Of a stretch of 64,000 nt of DNA, positions 1-7,407 are shown one piece after another. The stretch's first letter is position 1. Each line of letters starts with the position of its first letter. A program made the translations under genes and the position numbers. The stretch comes from Streptomyces alboflavus. Lineage in GTDB: Bacteria > Actinomycetota > Actinomycetes > Streptomycetales > Streptomycetaceae. The notes under the pieces are model-generated. The model was not told where the DNA came from, ran no database searches, and worked only from the letters and a program-made list of their open reading frames with translations. Where the stretch lies: NCBI RefSeq assembly GCF_000716675.1, contig NZ_JNXT01000010.1, forward strand, positions 79,674 through 143,673, written 5' to 3'.

Positions 1-413
1 AGCTGCGGGATCTCGCCCGGGGGATCCACCCCGCGGTCCTCACCGACCGGGGGCTCGACGCCGCGCTCTCCGCGCTGGCCGCGCGGTGCACCGTGCCGGT
101 GGAGGTCGAGGTGGATCTGGCCGCGCGGCCCGCCGCCGCGATCGAGGGGATCGCCTACTTCACGGTGTCCGAGCTGCTGCAGAACATCAGTAAGCACAGT
201 GGGGCGGGGCGGGCCTCTGTGGACGTGTGGAAGGTCGAGGACCGGTTGATGCTGCAGGTCGGGGATGACGGGCGGGGTGGGGCCGATGTGTCGGCCGGGT
301 CCGGGCTCGCGGGGCTCGCGGAGCGGTTGGACGCGGTGGACGGGATTCTGGTGGTCGAGTCGCCCGTCGGGGGGCCGACGCTGATCACGGCCGAGCTGCC
401 CTGGCGGGGCTAA
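1..413 (+). CDS. Sensor histidine kinase, NarL/DegS type (3' part only)
   Basis: This is the C-terminal end of a two-component sensor kinase whose start lies before the window. Reading from base 3, the frame gives LRDLARGIHPAVLTDRGL, the segment that follows the phospho-accepting histidine in the HisKA_3 family. An HATPase_c domain follows, with the N-box in SELLQNISKHS and the ATP-lid glycines in GDDGRGGAD and GSGLAGLAERL. It ends at a TAA. Kinases of this family phosphorylate a NarL-type regulator, and such a regulator lies downstream at 741. The pair is usually tightly coupled, but here 327 bases carrying a repeat separate the two genes. The sensory domain is not visible, so the signal cannot be inferred. 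Confidence 0.9.
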   Translation, partial: LRDLARGIHPAVLTDRGLDAALSALAARCTVPVEVEVDLAARPAAAIEGIAYFTVSELLQNISKHSGAGRASVDVWKVEDRLMLQVGDDGRGGADVSAGSGLAGLAERLDAVDGILVVESPVGGPTLITAELPWRG

Positions 414-740
414 GCCTCTCTGGCGGGGGCGCCTCGGTCCTGCCTCTGCCCTGGGGTCCAGGGGGTGGGTGTTCCCTTCGGGTGGGACAGCCGCCCCCGA
501 TCGGCGCTCCACGCCTCGTCCTCAAACTCCCCCAAGCTCTTAAGGAGCAGGGGGTACCCCCACGACGGGCTGGAAACTTCGCCGAGGCGGGCTGACATGC
601 GCCGCCGCACGGGCTGAAATCGGAGTCGTACGACACTCTTCACCTCAGCCCGGCGCGGGCTCGTCCGAATGCTGGGATGCTGGAGCCTGTCAATGGGGCG
701 GGGACAGGCTGTGGGGGTCCAGAACATCGTGGAGGACAAG
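414..740. other. Intergenic stretch between kinase and regulator, carrying a nested repeat
   Basis: No convincing reading frame lies here. Positions 500-526 match 34079-34105 at 26 of 27 bases. The match then breaks at a hairpin insert (about 527-562) and resumes at 564. The last 60 bases hold the ribosome binding site of the response regulator. A promoter for that gene may lie here, but I see no clear -10/-35 pair. Confidence 0.6.
500..576. repeat. Dispersed Streptomyces-type repeat interrupted by a hairpin element
   Basis: The outer element is the same sequence as the one forming a long inverted repeat at 34079-34147. Its core is broken at 527 by a second palindromic element: CCCCC (529-533) and GCTC (536-539) pair with GAGC (545-548) and GGGGG (550-554), followed by the self-complementary GGGGGTACCCCC (550-561). 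After the insert the outer repeat continues as GACGGGCTGGAAA (564-576). The five bases found at this junction in the intact copy are missing. This is a repeat within a repeat. Confidence 0.7.
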
Positions 741-1400
741 GTGCGGGTGGTCATCGCCGAGGATTCAGTGCTGCTCAGGGAGGGCCTGACCCGGTTGCTG
801 ACCGACCGCGGGCACGACGTGGTCGCGGGGGTGGGTGACGCGGAGGCGCTGATCAAGACGATCACCGAGTTCGCGGCACAGGGCACGCTGCCGGACGTCG
901 TGGTCGCGGACGTGCGGATGCCGCCGACGCACACCGACGAAGGGGTGCGCGCGGCCGTGCTGCTGCGCCAGCGCCATCCGGGGCTCGGCGTGCTGGTGCT
1001 CTCGCAGTACGTGGAGGAGCAGTACGCGACGGAGCTGCTCGCCGGGTCGAGCCGGGGCGTGGGCTATCTGCTCAAGGACCGGGTCGCCGAGGTCAGGGAG
1101 TTCGTGGACGCGGTCGTGCGCGTCGCCCAGGGCGGCACCGCGCTCGACCCCGAGGTCGTGGCGCAGTTGCTCGGGCGCAGCCGCAAGCAGGACGTCCTCG
1201 TGGGTCTCACCCCGCGCGAGCGGGAGGTCCTCGGCCTGATGGCGGAGGGGCGGACCAACTCTGCCATCGCGCGCCAGCTTGTCGTGAGCGACGGGGCGGT
1301 CGAGAAGCACGTGAGCAACATTTTCCTGAAGCTCGGGCTCTCGCCCAGTGACGGGGACCATCGGCGGGTACTCGCGGTCCTGACCTATCTCAATTCCTGA
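741..1400 (+). CDS. Response regulator, NarL/FixJ family (REC + LuxR-type HTH)
   Basis: A 219-residue DNA-binding response regulator, probably the partner of the kinase ending at 413. The receiver domain (residues 1-120) starts VRVVIAEDSVLLREG and has the phospho-acceptor aspartate in VVVADVRMPP and the conserved lysine in YLLKDRV. The LuxR-type HTH follows (LTPREREVLGLMAEGRTNSAIA, then VEKHVSNIFLKLGL), the usual NarL output domain. I chose GTG at 741 because GGAGG (731-735) sits five bases before it and the protein then begins exactly at the receiver fold. An upstream in-frame ATG at 669 would add a 24-residue tail unlike the family. Confidence 0.92.
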   Translation: MRVVIAEDSVLLREGLTRLLTDRGHDVVAGVGDAEALIKTITEFAAQGTLPDVVVADVRMPPTHTDEGVRAAVLLRQRHPGLGVLVLSQYVEEQYATELLAGSSRGVGYLLKDRVAEVREFVDAVVRVAQGGTALDPEVVAQLLGRSRKQDVLVGLTPREREVLGLMAEGRTNSAIARQLVVSDGAVEKHVSNIFLKLGLSPSDGDHRRVLAVLTYLNS

Positions 1401-1726
1401 CCTCGGTTCTTGCCTAACCTGACCTCGGTTCCGGGCCCCCGCTCCTGGACCGAGGGCCCTTCGTCCCGTCACCGGGACGAGGTCACGCACAGCGACACCG
1501 CACCACCGCAACACGGTCCTAGAACCAAAGGATGAGCGGAGAACGTCTTCATGACAGGCCGGGGGGCGAGTCACAGCATGACAAATCAGGGCATCCAGCC
1601 GTCTCAAAGGTGCGTCCACCATGCGAGCGGCCCTAAGAAGGTGACCCTTACAGACGTAGGGTGGGCGATGGGAGGGCAGGGCGGCCTGCCGCTCCCGCAC
1701 AGCCGCCTCGAGGGAGGTCCAGTTCA
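1401..1726. other. Intergenic region with the probable kor promoter
   Basis: There is no gene in these 326 bases. TAGGGT at 1657-1662 fits a -10 element, and ACCCT (1644-1648) mirrors AGGGT (1658-1662) over a 9-base gap. I cannot find a convincing -35. The ribosome binding site AGGGAGG (1711-1717) of korA closes the region. Confidence 0.4.
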
Positions 1727-3661
1727 GTGACCAGCCAGGTCAGTAGCCCGGCCGAGCAGGCCGACGAAGCCGTCGTAGGGGAGCAGCGCAAGGCCGCTGC
1801 GGGCGAGAAGGACGTGCGTCGTCTCGACCGGGTGATCATTCGGTTCGCGGGTGACTCCGGTGACGGCATGCAGCTCACGGGTGACCGGTTCACCTCCGAG
1901 ACGGCGTCCTTCGGCAACGACCTGTCGACGCTGCCGAACTTCCCCGCCGAGATCCGCGCCCCCGCCGGGACGCTGCCCGGTGTGTCGTCGTTCCAGCTGC
2001 ACTTCGCGGACCACGACATCCTCACCCCGGGCGACGCGCCGAACGTCCTGGTCGCGATGAACCCGGCGGCGCTGAAGGCGAACATCGGCGACGTGCCGCG
2101 CGGCGCCGAGGTGATCGTGAACACGGACGAGTTCACCAAGCGGGCCATGCAGAAGGTGGGGTACGAGACCTCGCCGCTTGAGGACGGCTCGCTGGACGGC
2201 TTCCAGGTGCACCCGGTGCCGCTGACCACGCTGACGGTCGAGGCGCTGAAGGAGTTCGACCTGTCCCGGAAGGACGCCGGGCGCAGCAAGAACATGTTCG
2301 CGCTCGGCCTGCTCTCGTGGATGTACCACCGGCCGACCGAGGGCACCGAGAAGTTCCTGAAGACCAAGTTCGCCAAGAAGCCGGAGATCGCCGCCGCGAA
2401 CATCGCCGCGTTCCGCGCGGGCTGGAACTTCGGCGAGACGACCGAGGACTTCGCGGTCAGCTACGAGGTGGCGCCCGCGGCGAAGGCGTTCCCCACGGGC
2501 ACGTACCGCAACATCTCCGGCAACCTCGCCCTGTCGTACGGCCTGATCGCGGCCGCGCGCCAGGCGGACCTGCCGCTGTACCTGGGCTCGTACCCGATCA
2601 CGCCGGCCTCGGACATCCTGCACGAGCTGAGCAAGCACAAGAACTTCGGCGTGCGGACCTTCCAGGCCGAGGACGAGATCGCGGGCATCGGCGCGGCTCT
2701 CGGCGCGGCCTTCGGCGGCTCGCTCGCCGTGACCACGACGTCCGGCCCCGGTGTGGCGCTGAAGTCGGAGACCATCGGCCTCGCGGTGTCCCTGGAGCTG
2801 CCGCTCCTGATCGTCGACATCCAGCGCGGCGGCCCCTCCACGGGCCTGCCGACCAAGACCGAGCAGGCGGACCTCCTCCAGGCGATGTACGGCCGCAACG
2901 GCGAGGCCCCGGTGCCCGTCGTCGCCCCGCGCACGCCCGCTGACTGCTTCGACGCGACCATCGAGGCGGCCCGGATCGCCGTCACGTACCGCACCCCGGT
3001 CTTCCTGCTGTCCGACGGCTATCTGGCCAACGGCTCCGAGCCGTGGCGCGTACCGGACACCGACGAACTGCCGGACCTGCGCACCCAGTTCGCCACCGGG
3101 CCGAACCACACCCTGGAGGACGGCACCGACGTCTTCTGGCCGTATCTGCGCGACCCGCAGACCCTCGCCCGGCCGTGGGCGATCCCTGGCACGCCGGGCC
3201 TGGAGCACCGCATCGGCGGCATCGAGAAGCAGGACGGCACCGGCAACATCTCCTACGACCCGGCCAACCACGACTTCATGGTCCGCACCAGGCAGGCCAA
3301 GGTCGACGGCATCGAGGTGCCCGACCTGGAGGTCGACGACGCGAGCGGCGACGCCCGGCTGCTCGTCCTCGGCTGGGGCTCGACGTACGGCCCGATCACG
3401 GCGGCGGTGCGCCGGCTGCGCGCCGCCGGGCAGAGCGTCGCGCAGGCGCATCTGCGCCACCTCAACCCGTTCCCGAGGAACCTGGGCGAGGTCCTGAAGC
3501 GTTACGACAAGGTGGTGATCCCCGAGATGAACCTCGGTCAGCTCGCCACCCTGATCCGCGCCCGTTACCTCGTGGACGCGGTCTCGTACAACCAGGTCAA
3601 CGGCATGCCGTTCAAGGCCGAGCAGCTCGCCACGGCTCTCAAGGAGGCCATCGATGGCTGA
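1727..3661 (+). CDS. korA: 2-oxoacid:ferredoxin oxidoreductase alpha subunit (KorA, gamma-alpha fusion)
   Basis: Large subunit of the CoA-dependent enzyme that oxidises 2-oxoglutarate (or a related 2-oxoacid) to its acyl-CoA and reduces ferredoxin. It serves in the TCA cycle as an alternative to the NAD-linked dehydrogenase. The 644-residue protein has the usual actinobacterial order: an N-terminal gamma-type domain from about residue 35 (VIIRFAGDSGDGMQ), then the pyrimidine-binding alpha domain from about 260 (GSYPITPASDILHEL, TTTSGPGVALKSE), then a C-terminal domain with LLVLGWGSTYGP. GTG at 1727 is preceded by AGGGAGG (1711-1717). The in-frame ATG at 1661 would lie within the promoter region. 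The stop overlaps the korB start by 8 bases, so the two subunits are translationally coupled. Substrate choice cannot be read with certainty. Confidence 0.93.
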   Translation: MTSQVSSPAEQADEAVVGEQRKAAAGEKDVRRLDRVIIRFAGDSGDGMQLTGDRFTSETASFGNDLSTLPNFPAEIRAPAGTLPGVSSFQLHFADHDILTPGDAPNVLVAMNPAALKANIGDVPRGAEVIVNTDEFTKRAMQKVGYETSPLEDGSLDGFQVHPVPLTTLTVEALKEFDLSRKDAGRSKNMFALGLLSWMYHRPTEGTEKFLKTKFAKKPEIAAANIAAFRAGWNFGETTEDFAVSYEVAPAAKAFPTGTYRNISGNLALSYGLIAAARQADLPLYLGSYPITPASDILHELSKHKNFGVRTFQAEDEIAGIGAALGAAFGGSLAVTTTSGPGVALKSETIGLAVSLELPLLIVDIQRGGPSTGLPTKTEQADLLQAMYGRNGEAPVPVVAPRTPADCFDATIEAARIAVTYRTPVFLLSDGYLANGSEPWRVPDTDELPDLRTQFATGPNHTLEDGTDVFWPYLRDPQTLARPWAIPGTPGLEHRIGGIEKQDGTGNISYDPANHDFMVRTRQAKVDGIEVPDLEVDDASGDARLLVLGWGSTYGPITAAVRRLRAAGQSVAQAHLRHLNPFPRNLGEVLKRYDKVVIPEMNLGQLATLIRARYLVDAVSYNQVNGMPFKAEQLATALKEAIDG

Positions 3662-4736
3662 CACCACGCTCGAGGGGCCCACAGGTTCCCAGACGCTTCT
3701 GAAGCTCGTGCCCAAGGCCGAGGGCAAGCAGTCCATGAAGGACTTCAAGTCCGACCAGGAAGTGCGCTGGTGCCCCGGCTGCGGTGACTACGCGGTCCTG
3801 GCCGCCGTGCAGGGCTTCATGCCCGAGCTCGGGCTCGCCAAGGAGAACATCGTCTTCGTCTCCGGCATCGGCTGCTCGTCCCGCTTCCCGTACTACATGA
3901 ACACGTACGGGATGCACTCCATCCACGGCCGCGCCCCGGCCATCGCGACGGGCCTCGCCTCCAGCAGGCGCGACCTGTCGGTCTGGGTCGTCACGGGTGA
4001 CGGCGACGCGCTGTCCATCGGCGGCAACCACCTCATCCACGCGCTGCGCCGCAACGTGAACCTGAAGATCCTGCTGTTCAACAACCGGATCTACGGCCTC
4101 ACCAAGGGGCAGTACTCCCCGACCTCCGAGGTCGGCAAGATCACCAAGTCGACGCCGATGGGCTCGCTCGACGCGCCCTTCAACCCGGTGTCCCTGGCGA
4201 TCGGCGCGGAGGCGTCCTTCGTGGCGCGCACGGTGGACTCCGACCGCAAGCACCTCACCGAGGTCCTGCGCCAGGCCGCCGACCACCCGGGCACGGCCCT
4301 TGTGGAGATCTACCAGAACTGCAACATCTTCAACGACGGCGCCTTCGAGGTCCTGAAGGACAAGCAGCAGGCCGAGGAGGCCGTGATCCGCCTGGAGCAC
4401 GGCGCGCCGATCCGTTTCGGGGCCGACAACTCCAAGGGCGTCGTCCGCGACCCGGCCACCGGTGACCTGAAGGTCGTCGCGGTGACGGAGGAGAACCAGT
4501 CGCAGATCCTGGTCCACGACGCCCACGCCGCGTCCCCGACCACGGCCTTCGCGCTGTCCCGCCTCGCCGACCCCGACACGCTGCACCACACGCCCATCGG
4601 CGTCTTCCGCAGCGTGGACCGGCCGGTGTACGACACGCTGATGGCCGACCAGCTCGACGCGGCCATCGAGCAGCGCGGCAAGGGTGATCTCGCTGCGCTG
4701 CTGGCCGGCGGGGATACCTGGACTGTGGTCGGGTAA
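3654..4736 (+). CDS. korB: 2-oxoacid:ferredoxin oxidoreductase beta subunit (KorB)
   Basis: The 360-residue thiamine-diphosphate-binding partner of KorA. WCPGCGDYAVL and GIGCSSRFPYY carry cysteines typical of [4Fe-4S] ligands in this subunit. The TPP/Mg motif is GDGDALSIGGNHLIH, ending in the NNRIYGLTKGQ stretch seen in KorB proteins. A further cysteine lies in YQNCNIFND. The first ATG overlaps the end of korA by 8 bases. A hairpin repeat at 4781-4797 and another at 4810-4838 follow the gene, so the operon probably ends here with two genes. Confidence 0.94.
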   Translation: MADTTLEGPTGSQTLLKLVPKAEGKQSMKDFKSDQEVRWCPGCGDYAVLAAVQGFMPELGLAKENIVFVSGIGCSSRFPYYMNTYGMHSIHGRAPAIATGLASSRRDLSVWVVTGDGDALSIGGNHLIHALRRNVNLKILLFNNRIYGLTKGQYSPTSEVGKITKSTPMGSLDAPFNPVSLAIGAEASFVARTVDSDRKHLTEVLRQAADHPGTALVEIYQNCNIFNDGAFEVLKDKQQAEEAVIRLEHGAPIRFGADNSKGVVRDPATGDLKVVAVTEENQSQILVHDAHAASPTTAFALSRLADPDTLHHTPIGVFRSVDRPVYDTLMADQLDAAIEQRGKGDLAALLAGGDTWTVVG

Positions 4737-4764
4737 GCGCTTCGACTGCGGGCCGTTCGTGGCT

Positions 4765-4797
4765 GGTCGCGCAGTTCCCCGCGCCCCTTAGGGGCGC
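4765..4797. terminator. Hairpin repeat downstream of korB
   Basis: GCGCCCC (4781-4787) and GGGGCGC (4791-4797) form a perfect 7-bp stem around TTA. It is preceded by TCGCGCAGTTCCCC, which recurs at 60959-60972 in front of the same hairpin (60973-60990). It sits between convergent genes and probably terminates korAB. There is no T-run. Confidence 0.65.
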
Positions 4798-4809
4798 CTC
4801 CGGCACCGG

Positions 4810-4838
4810 AGCCCGGTCCTGACCGTCAGGACCGGGCT
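4810..4838. terminator. Hairpin overlapping the end of the HxlR gene
   Basis: AGCCCGGTCCTGA (4810-4822) pairs perfectly with TCAGGACCGGGCT (4826-4838) around CCG. It includes the HxlR stop codon and probably ends transcription of that gene on the minus strand. With the adjacent hairpin it forms a back-to-back pair between convergent genes. Confidence 0.65.
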
Positions 4839-5215
4839 TCGTCGTACTTCGCGCGTGCCTCCAGCACGTCGTCCATCCGTCGGTCCGTCCACGCCGCGAG
4901 GGTGTGGACCAGCTCGGCGGCTTCGCGGCCCAGGCCGGTGAGGGAGTAGTCGACGCGGGGCGGGATGACCGGCTTGGCGTCGCGGTGCACCATGCCGTCG
5001 CGCTCCAGGGTCTGGAGGGTCTGGGTCAGCATCTTCTCGCTGACGGGCCGGCTGCCCAGGGCGTCGATCGCGCGGCGCAGCTCACTGAAGCGGTACGAGC
5101 GCTCGGCGAGGGTGATCAGGACGAGGACGCCCCAGCGGCTGGTGACGTGCTCGAGCACGAGGCGGTGGGGGCACATCTGCTCGGTGTCCAAGGTCCACTT
5201 GGTACTTACGGCCAT
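4826..5215 (-). CDS. HxlR-family winged-helix regulator
   Basis: A 129-residue DNA-binding protein. The HxlR signature is complete: an N-terminal cysteine (TEQMCPHRLVLEHVTSRWG), the helix pair SYRFSELRRAID and RPVSEKMLTQTLQTLERDG, and the wing PPRVDYSLTGLG. It is divergent from a QorB-like quinone reductase gene at 5326. The same pairing is seen for E. coli ytfH and ytfG (qorB), which suggests local control of the reductase. The 110-base gap carries repeated GTAC-type half sites, including one overlapping its own first codons, consistent with autoregulation. HxlR proteins often sense electrophiles or quinones through the N-terminal cysteine; that is inference here. Confidence 0.92.
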   Translation of the reverse strand: MAVSTKWTLDTEQMCPHRLVLEHVTSRWGVLVLITLAERSYRFSELRRAIDALGSRPVSEKMLTQTLQTLERDGMVHRDAKPVIPPRVDYSLTGLGREAAELVHTLAAWTDRRMDDVLEARAKYDEARS

Positions 5216-5249
5216 ACCAGTACCTTACTTCAAAGTGGGTACTTACGGA
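5202..5249. promoter_or_regulatory. Probable HxlR operator region
   Basis: An 11-bp direct repeat, GGTACTTACGG, occurs at 5202-5212 and 5239-5249. Between them AGTACC (5220-5225) mirrors GGTACT (5239-5244) over 13 bases. The cluster lies between the divergent HxlR and QorB-like genes, one copy within the first codons of the HxlR gene. Confidence 0.6.
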
Positions 5250-5325
5250 TAGTTAGTGCCGGAGCTAGGGTGAGTGGCATACCCCGTCACAACAGCCCTG
5301 ACCAGGCCATACAGGAGATTTCGCC

Positions 5326-6186
5326 ATGAGCATCGTCGTCACCGGAGCCACCGGCCACCTCGGCCGCCTCGTCGTCACGGGCCTGCTGGACGCGGGCGTG
5401 CCCGCCGACCAGGTCGTGGCCGTCGTACGGAACAAGGAGAAGGCCGCGGACCTGGCCGCGCGCGGCGTGGAGCTGCGCGTCGCCGACTACAGCGCGCCCG
5501 AGACGCTCGCCGGGGCCTTCGCCGCGGGCGACAAGGTGCTCCTGATCTCCGGCAGCGAGGTCGGGCAGCGGGTGCCGCAGCACCGGGCCGTGATCGACGC
5601 GGCGCGGGCCGCGGGCGTCGCGCACCTCGTCTACACGGGCGTGCTCGGCGGGCCCGCCGCCGACTTCGACCTGGCCGCCGAGCACAAGGTCACCGAGCAG
5701 GCGATCCTCGACTCGGGCCTGCCGTACACGTTCCTGCGCAACGGCTGGTACCACGAGAACTACACGGAGCACCTGGCCCCGGTCCTCGCCCACGACGCCG
5801 TCGTCGGCAGCGCGGGCACGGGCCGGGTGGCCTCGGCCGCCCGCGCCGACTACGCCGCCGCGGCCGTCGCGGTCCTGACCGGCGAGGGCCACGAGGGCGT
5901 CGCGTACGAGCTGAGCGGGGACACGGCGTGGAGCTTCCCCGAGTACGCCGCCGAGGTCGCCGCGCACTCCGGCAGGCCCGTCACGTACCAGGAGGTCTCC
6001 CCCGCCGAGCACCGCGCCGTGCTGACCGGCGCCGGGATGCCGGAGCCGATCGCCGCGATCCTCGTGGACGTGGACGCGGCGATCGGGCGCGGACTGCTCG
6101 CCGGGGGCAGCGGCGATCTGGCCCGCCTCATCGGGCGGCCGACGACGCCGATGGGCGAGGCGATCGTGGCGGCGCTCAAGGGCTGA
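5326..6186 (+). CDS. NmrA/SDR-type NAD(P)H:quinone oxidoreductase, QorB-like
   Basis: A 286-residue atypical short-chain dehydrogenase. The N-terminal nucleotide-binding motif is VTGATGHLGRLVV, followed by RNKEKAADLAARGV, which resembles QorB-type enzymes. HLVYTGVLGG, FLRNGWYHENY and the Rossmann order match proteins that bind NADPH and reduce quinones without a Tyr-Lys catalytic pair. AGGAG (5313-5317) precedes the ATG by eight bases. Being divergent from the HxlR regulator suggests induction by a quinone or similar electrophile. The alternative is a simple NmrA-like redox sensor without catalysis. Confidence 0.88.
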   Translation: MSIVVTGATGHLGRLVVTGLLDAGVPADQVVAVVRNKEKAADLAARGVELRVADYSAPETLAGAFAAGDKVLLISGSEVGQRVPQHRAVIDAARAAGVAHLVYTGVLGGPAADFDLAAEHKVTEQAILDSGLPYTFLRNGWYHENYTEHLAPVLAHDAVVGSAGTGRVASAARADYAAAAVAVLTGEGHEGVAYELSGDTAWSFPEYAAEVAAHSGRPVTYQEVSPAEHRAVLTGAGMPEPIAAILVDVDAAIGRGLLAGGSGDLARLIGRPTTPMGEAIVAALKG

Positions 6187-6269
6187 ACCCCACGGGGATC
6201 GCACCGGGATCAGGCCGCGATCAGGCCGCGATCAAGCCTGGATCGCACCGGGTTCGCCTCCGGAGACGG

Positions 6270-6305
6270 GCTGTCATGACCGTATTGCGATACGGACATG
6301 ACAGC
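6270..6305. promoter_or_regulatory. 36-bp near-perfect palindrome upstream of rarD
   Basis: GCTGTCATG (6270-6278) mirrors CATGACAGC (6297-6305). Inside it, CCGTAT (6280-6285) mirrors ATACGG (6290-6295). Only positions 6279/6296 and the central bases fail to pair. The site ends 64 bases before the chosen rarD start and could be an operator or a hairpin. No regulator gene adjoins it. Confidence 0.6.
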
Positions 6306-6369
6306 CGTGCCCCGGGGGCGCTACCTTCGTGCTCGGCAGCGAGCGGCTGCCCCGCACGAAGGAGGAGCC

Positions 6370-7407
6370 GTGACCCCAGCGCAGGCGAAGGCCGAGGCAC
6401 GGATAGGTCTGCTCAACGGCTTCGCCGCGTACGGCATGTGGGGCCTCGTGCCCCTCTTCTGGCCGCTGCTCAAGCCCGCGGGCGCGGGCGAGATCCTGGC
6501 CCACCGCATGGCGTGGTCCCTGATCGTCGTCGGCGTCGCGCTGCTCGTCGTGCGCCGCTGGGCCTGGGCCGGTGAGCTGCTGCGCCAGCCGCGCAAGCTG
6601 GGCCTGGTGACGGTGGCCGCGGCCGTGATCACCCTCAACTGGGGCGTCTACATCTGGGCCGTGAACTCCGGCCACGTCGTCGAGGCCTCCCTCGGCTACT
6701 TCATCAACCCCCTGGTCACCATCGCCATCGGCGTCCTGCTGCTCGGCGAGCGGCTGCGCCCCGTGCAGTGGACGGCCGTCGGCGTCGGCCTCGCCGCCGT
6801 CCTCGTCCTCGGCTTCGGCTACGGCCGCCCGCCGTGGATCTCCCTCGTGCTCGCCTTCTCCTTCGCCACGTACGGCCTGGTCAAGAAGAAGGTCAACCTC
6901 GGCGGCCTGGAGTCGCTCGCCGCCGAGACCGCCGTGCAGTTCCTGCCCGCGCTCGCCTTCGTGGTGTGGCTCGGCACGCAGGGCGATGCCACCTTCGCCA
7001 CCGAGGGCTTCGGGCACGCCGCGCTGCTCGCCGCCACGGGCGTGGTGACGGCCGCGCCGCTGGTCTGCTTCGGCGCCGCCGCGATCCGGGTGCCGCTGTC
7101 CACGCTCGGGCTGCTCCAGTACCTGGCGCCCGTCTTCCAGTTCCTGCTCGGCATCCTGTACTTCCACGAGGCGATGCCGCCCGAGCGGTGGGCCGGGTTC
7201 GCGCTGGTGTGGCTGGCGCTCGTGCTGCTGACCTTCGACGGTCTGCGCACCGCGCGGCGCAACGCGGTGCGGGCGGCCGCGCTCGCCGCCCAGGCCCGCT
7301 CGACCACCACGACCGACCCGGCCGACCCGGCCGTCACGACCGCCCCGGCCGTCGAGGCGGACAAGACCGACGACGCCGCCCCGGCCACCCCCGCCGCCTC
7401 CCGCTAG
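6370..7407 (+). CDS. rarD: EamA-family permease, RarD type
   Basis: A 345-residue membrane protein with ten predicted hydrophobic segments in two EamA repeats. The opening GLLNGFAAYGMWGLVPLFWPLL and the stretch ILAHRMAWSL are typical of RarD. Members are drug/metabolite-superfamily carriers; the substrate is unknown. I chose GTG 6370 because GAAGGAGGAG lies just upstream; an in-frame ATG at 6298 falls within the palindrome 6270-6305. The C-terminal 35 residues are an Ala/Thr/Asp-rich tail. The stop shares a CTAG tetranucleotide with the stop of the convergent gene at 7404. Confidence 0.88.
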   Translation: MTPAQAKAEARIGLLNGFAAYGMWGLVPLFWPLLKPAGAGEILAHRMAWSLIVVGVALLVVRRWAWAGELLRQPRKLGLVTVAAAVITLNWGVYIWAVNSGHVVEASLGYFINPLVTIAIGVLLLGERLRPVQWTAVGVGLAAVLVLGFGYGRPPWISLVLAFSFATYGLVKKKVNLGGLESLAAETAVQFLPALAFVVWLGTQGDATFATEGFGHAALLAATGVVTAAPLVCFGAAAIRVPLSTLGLLQYLAPVFQFLLGILYFHEAMPPERWAGFALVWLALVLLTFDGLRTARRNAVRAAALAAQARSTTTTDPADPAVTTAPAVEADKTDDAAPATPAASR

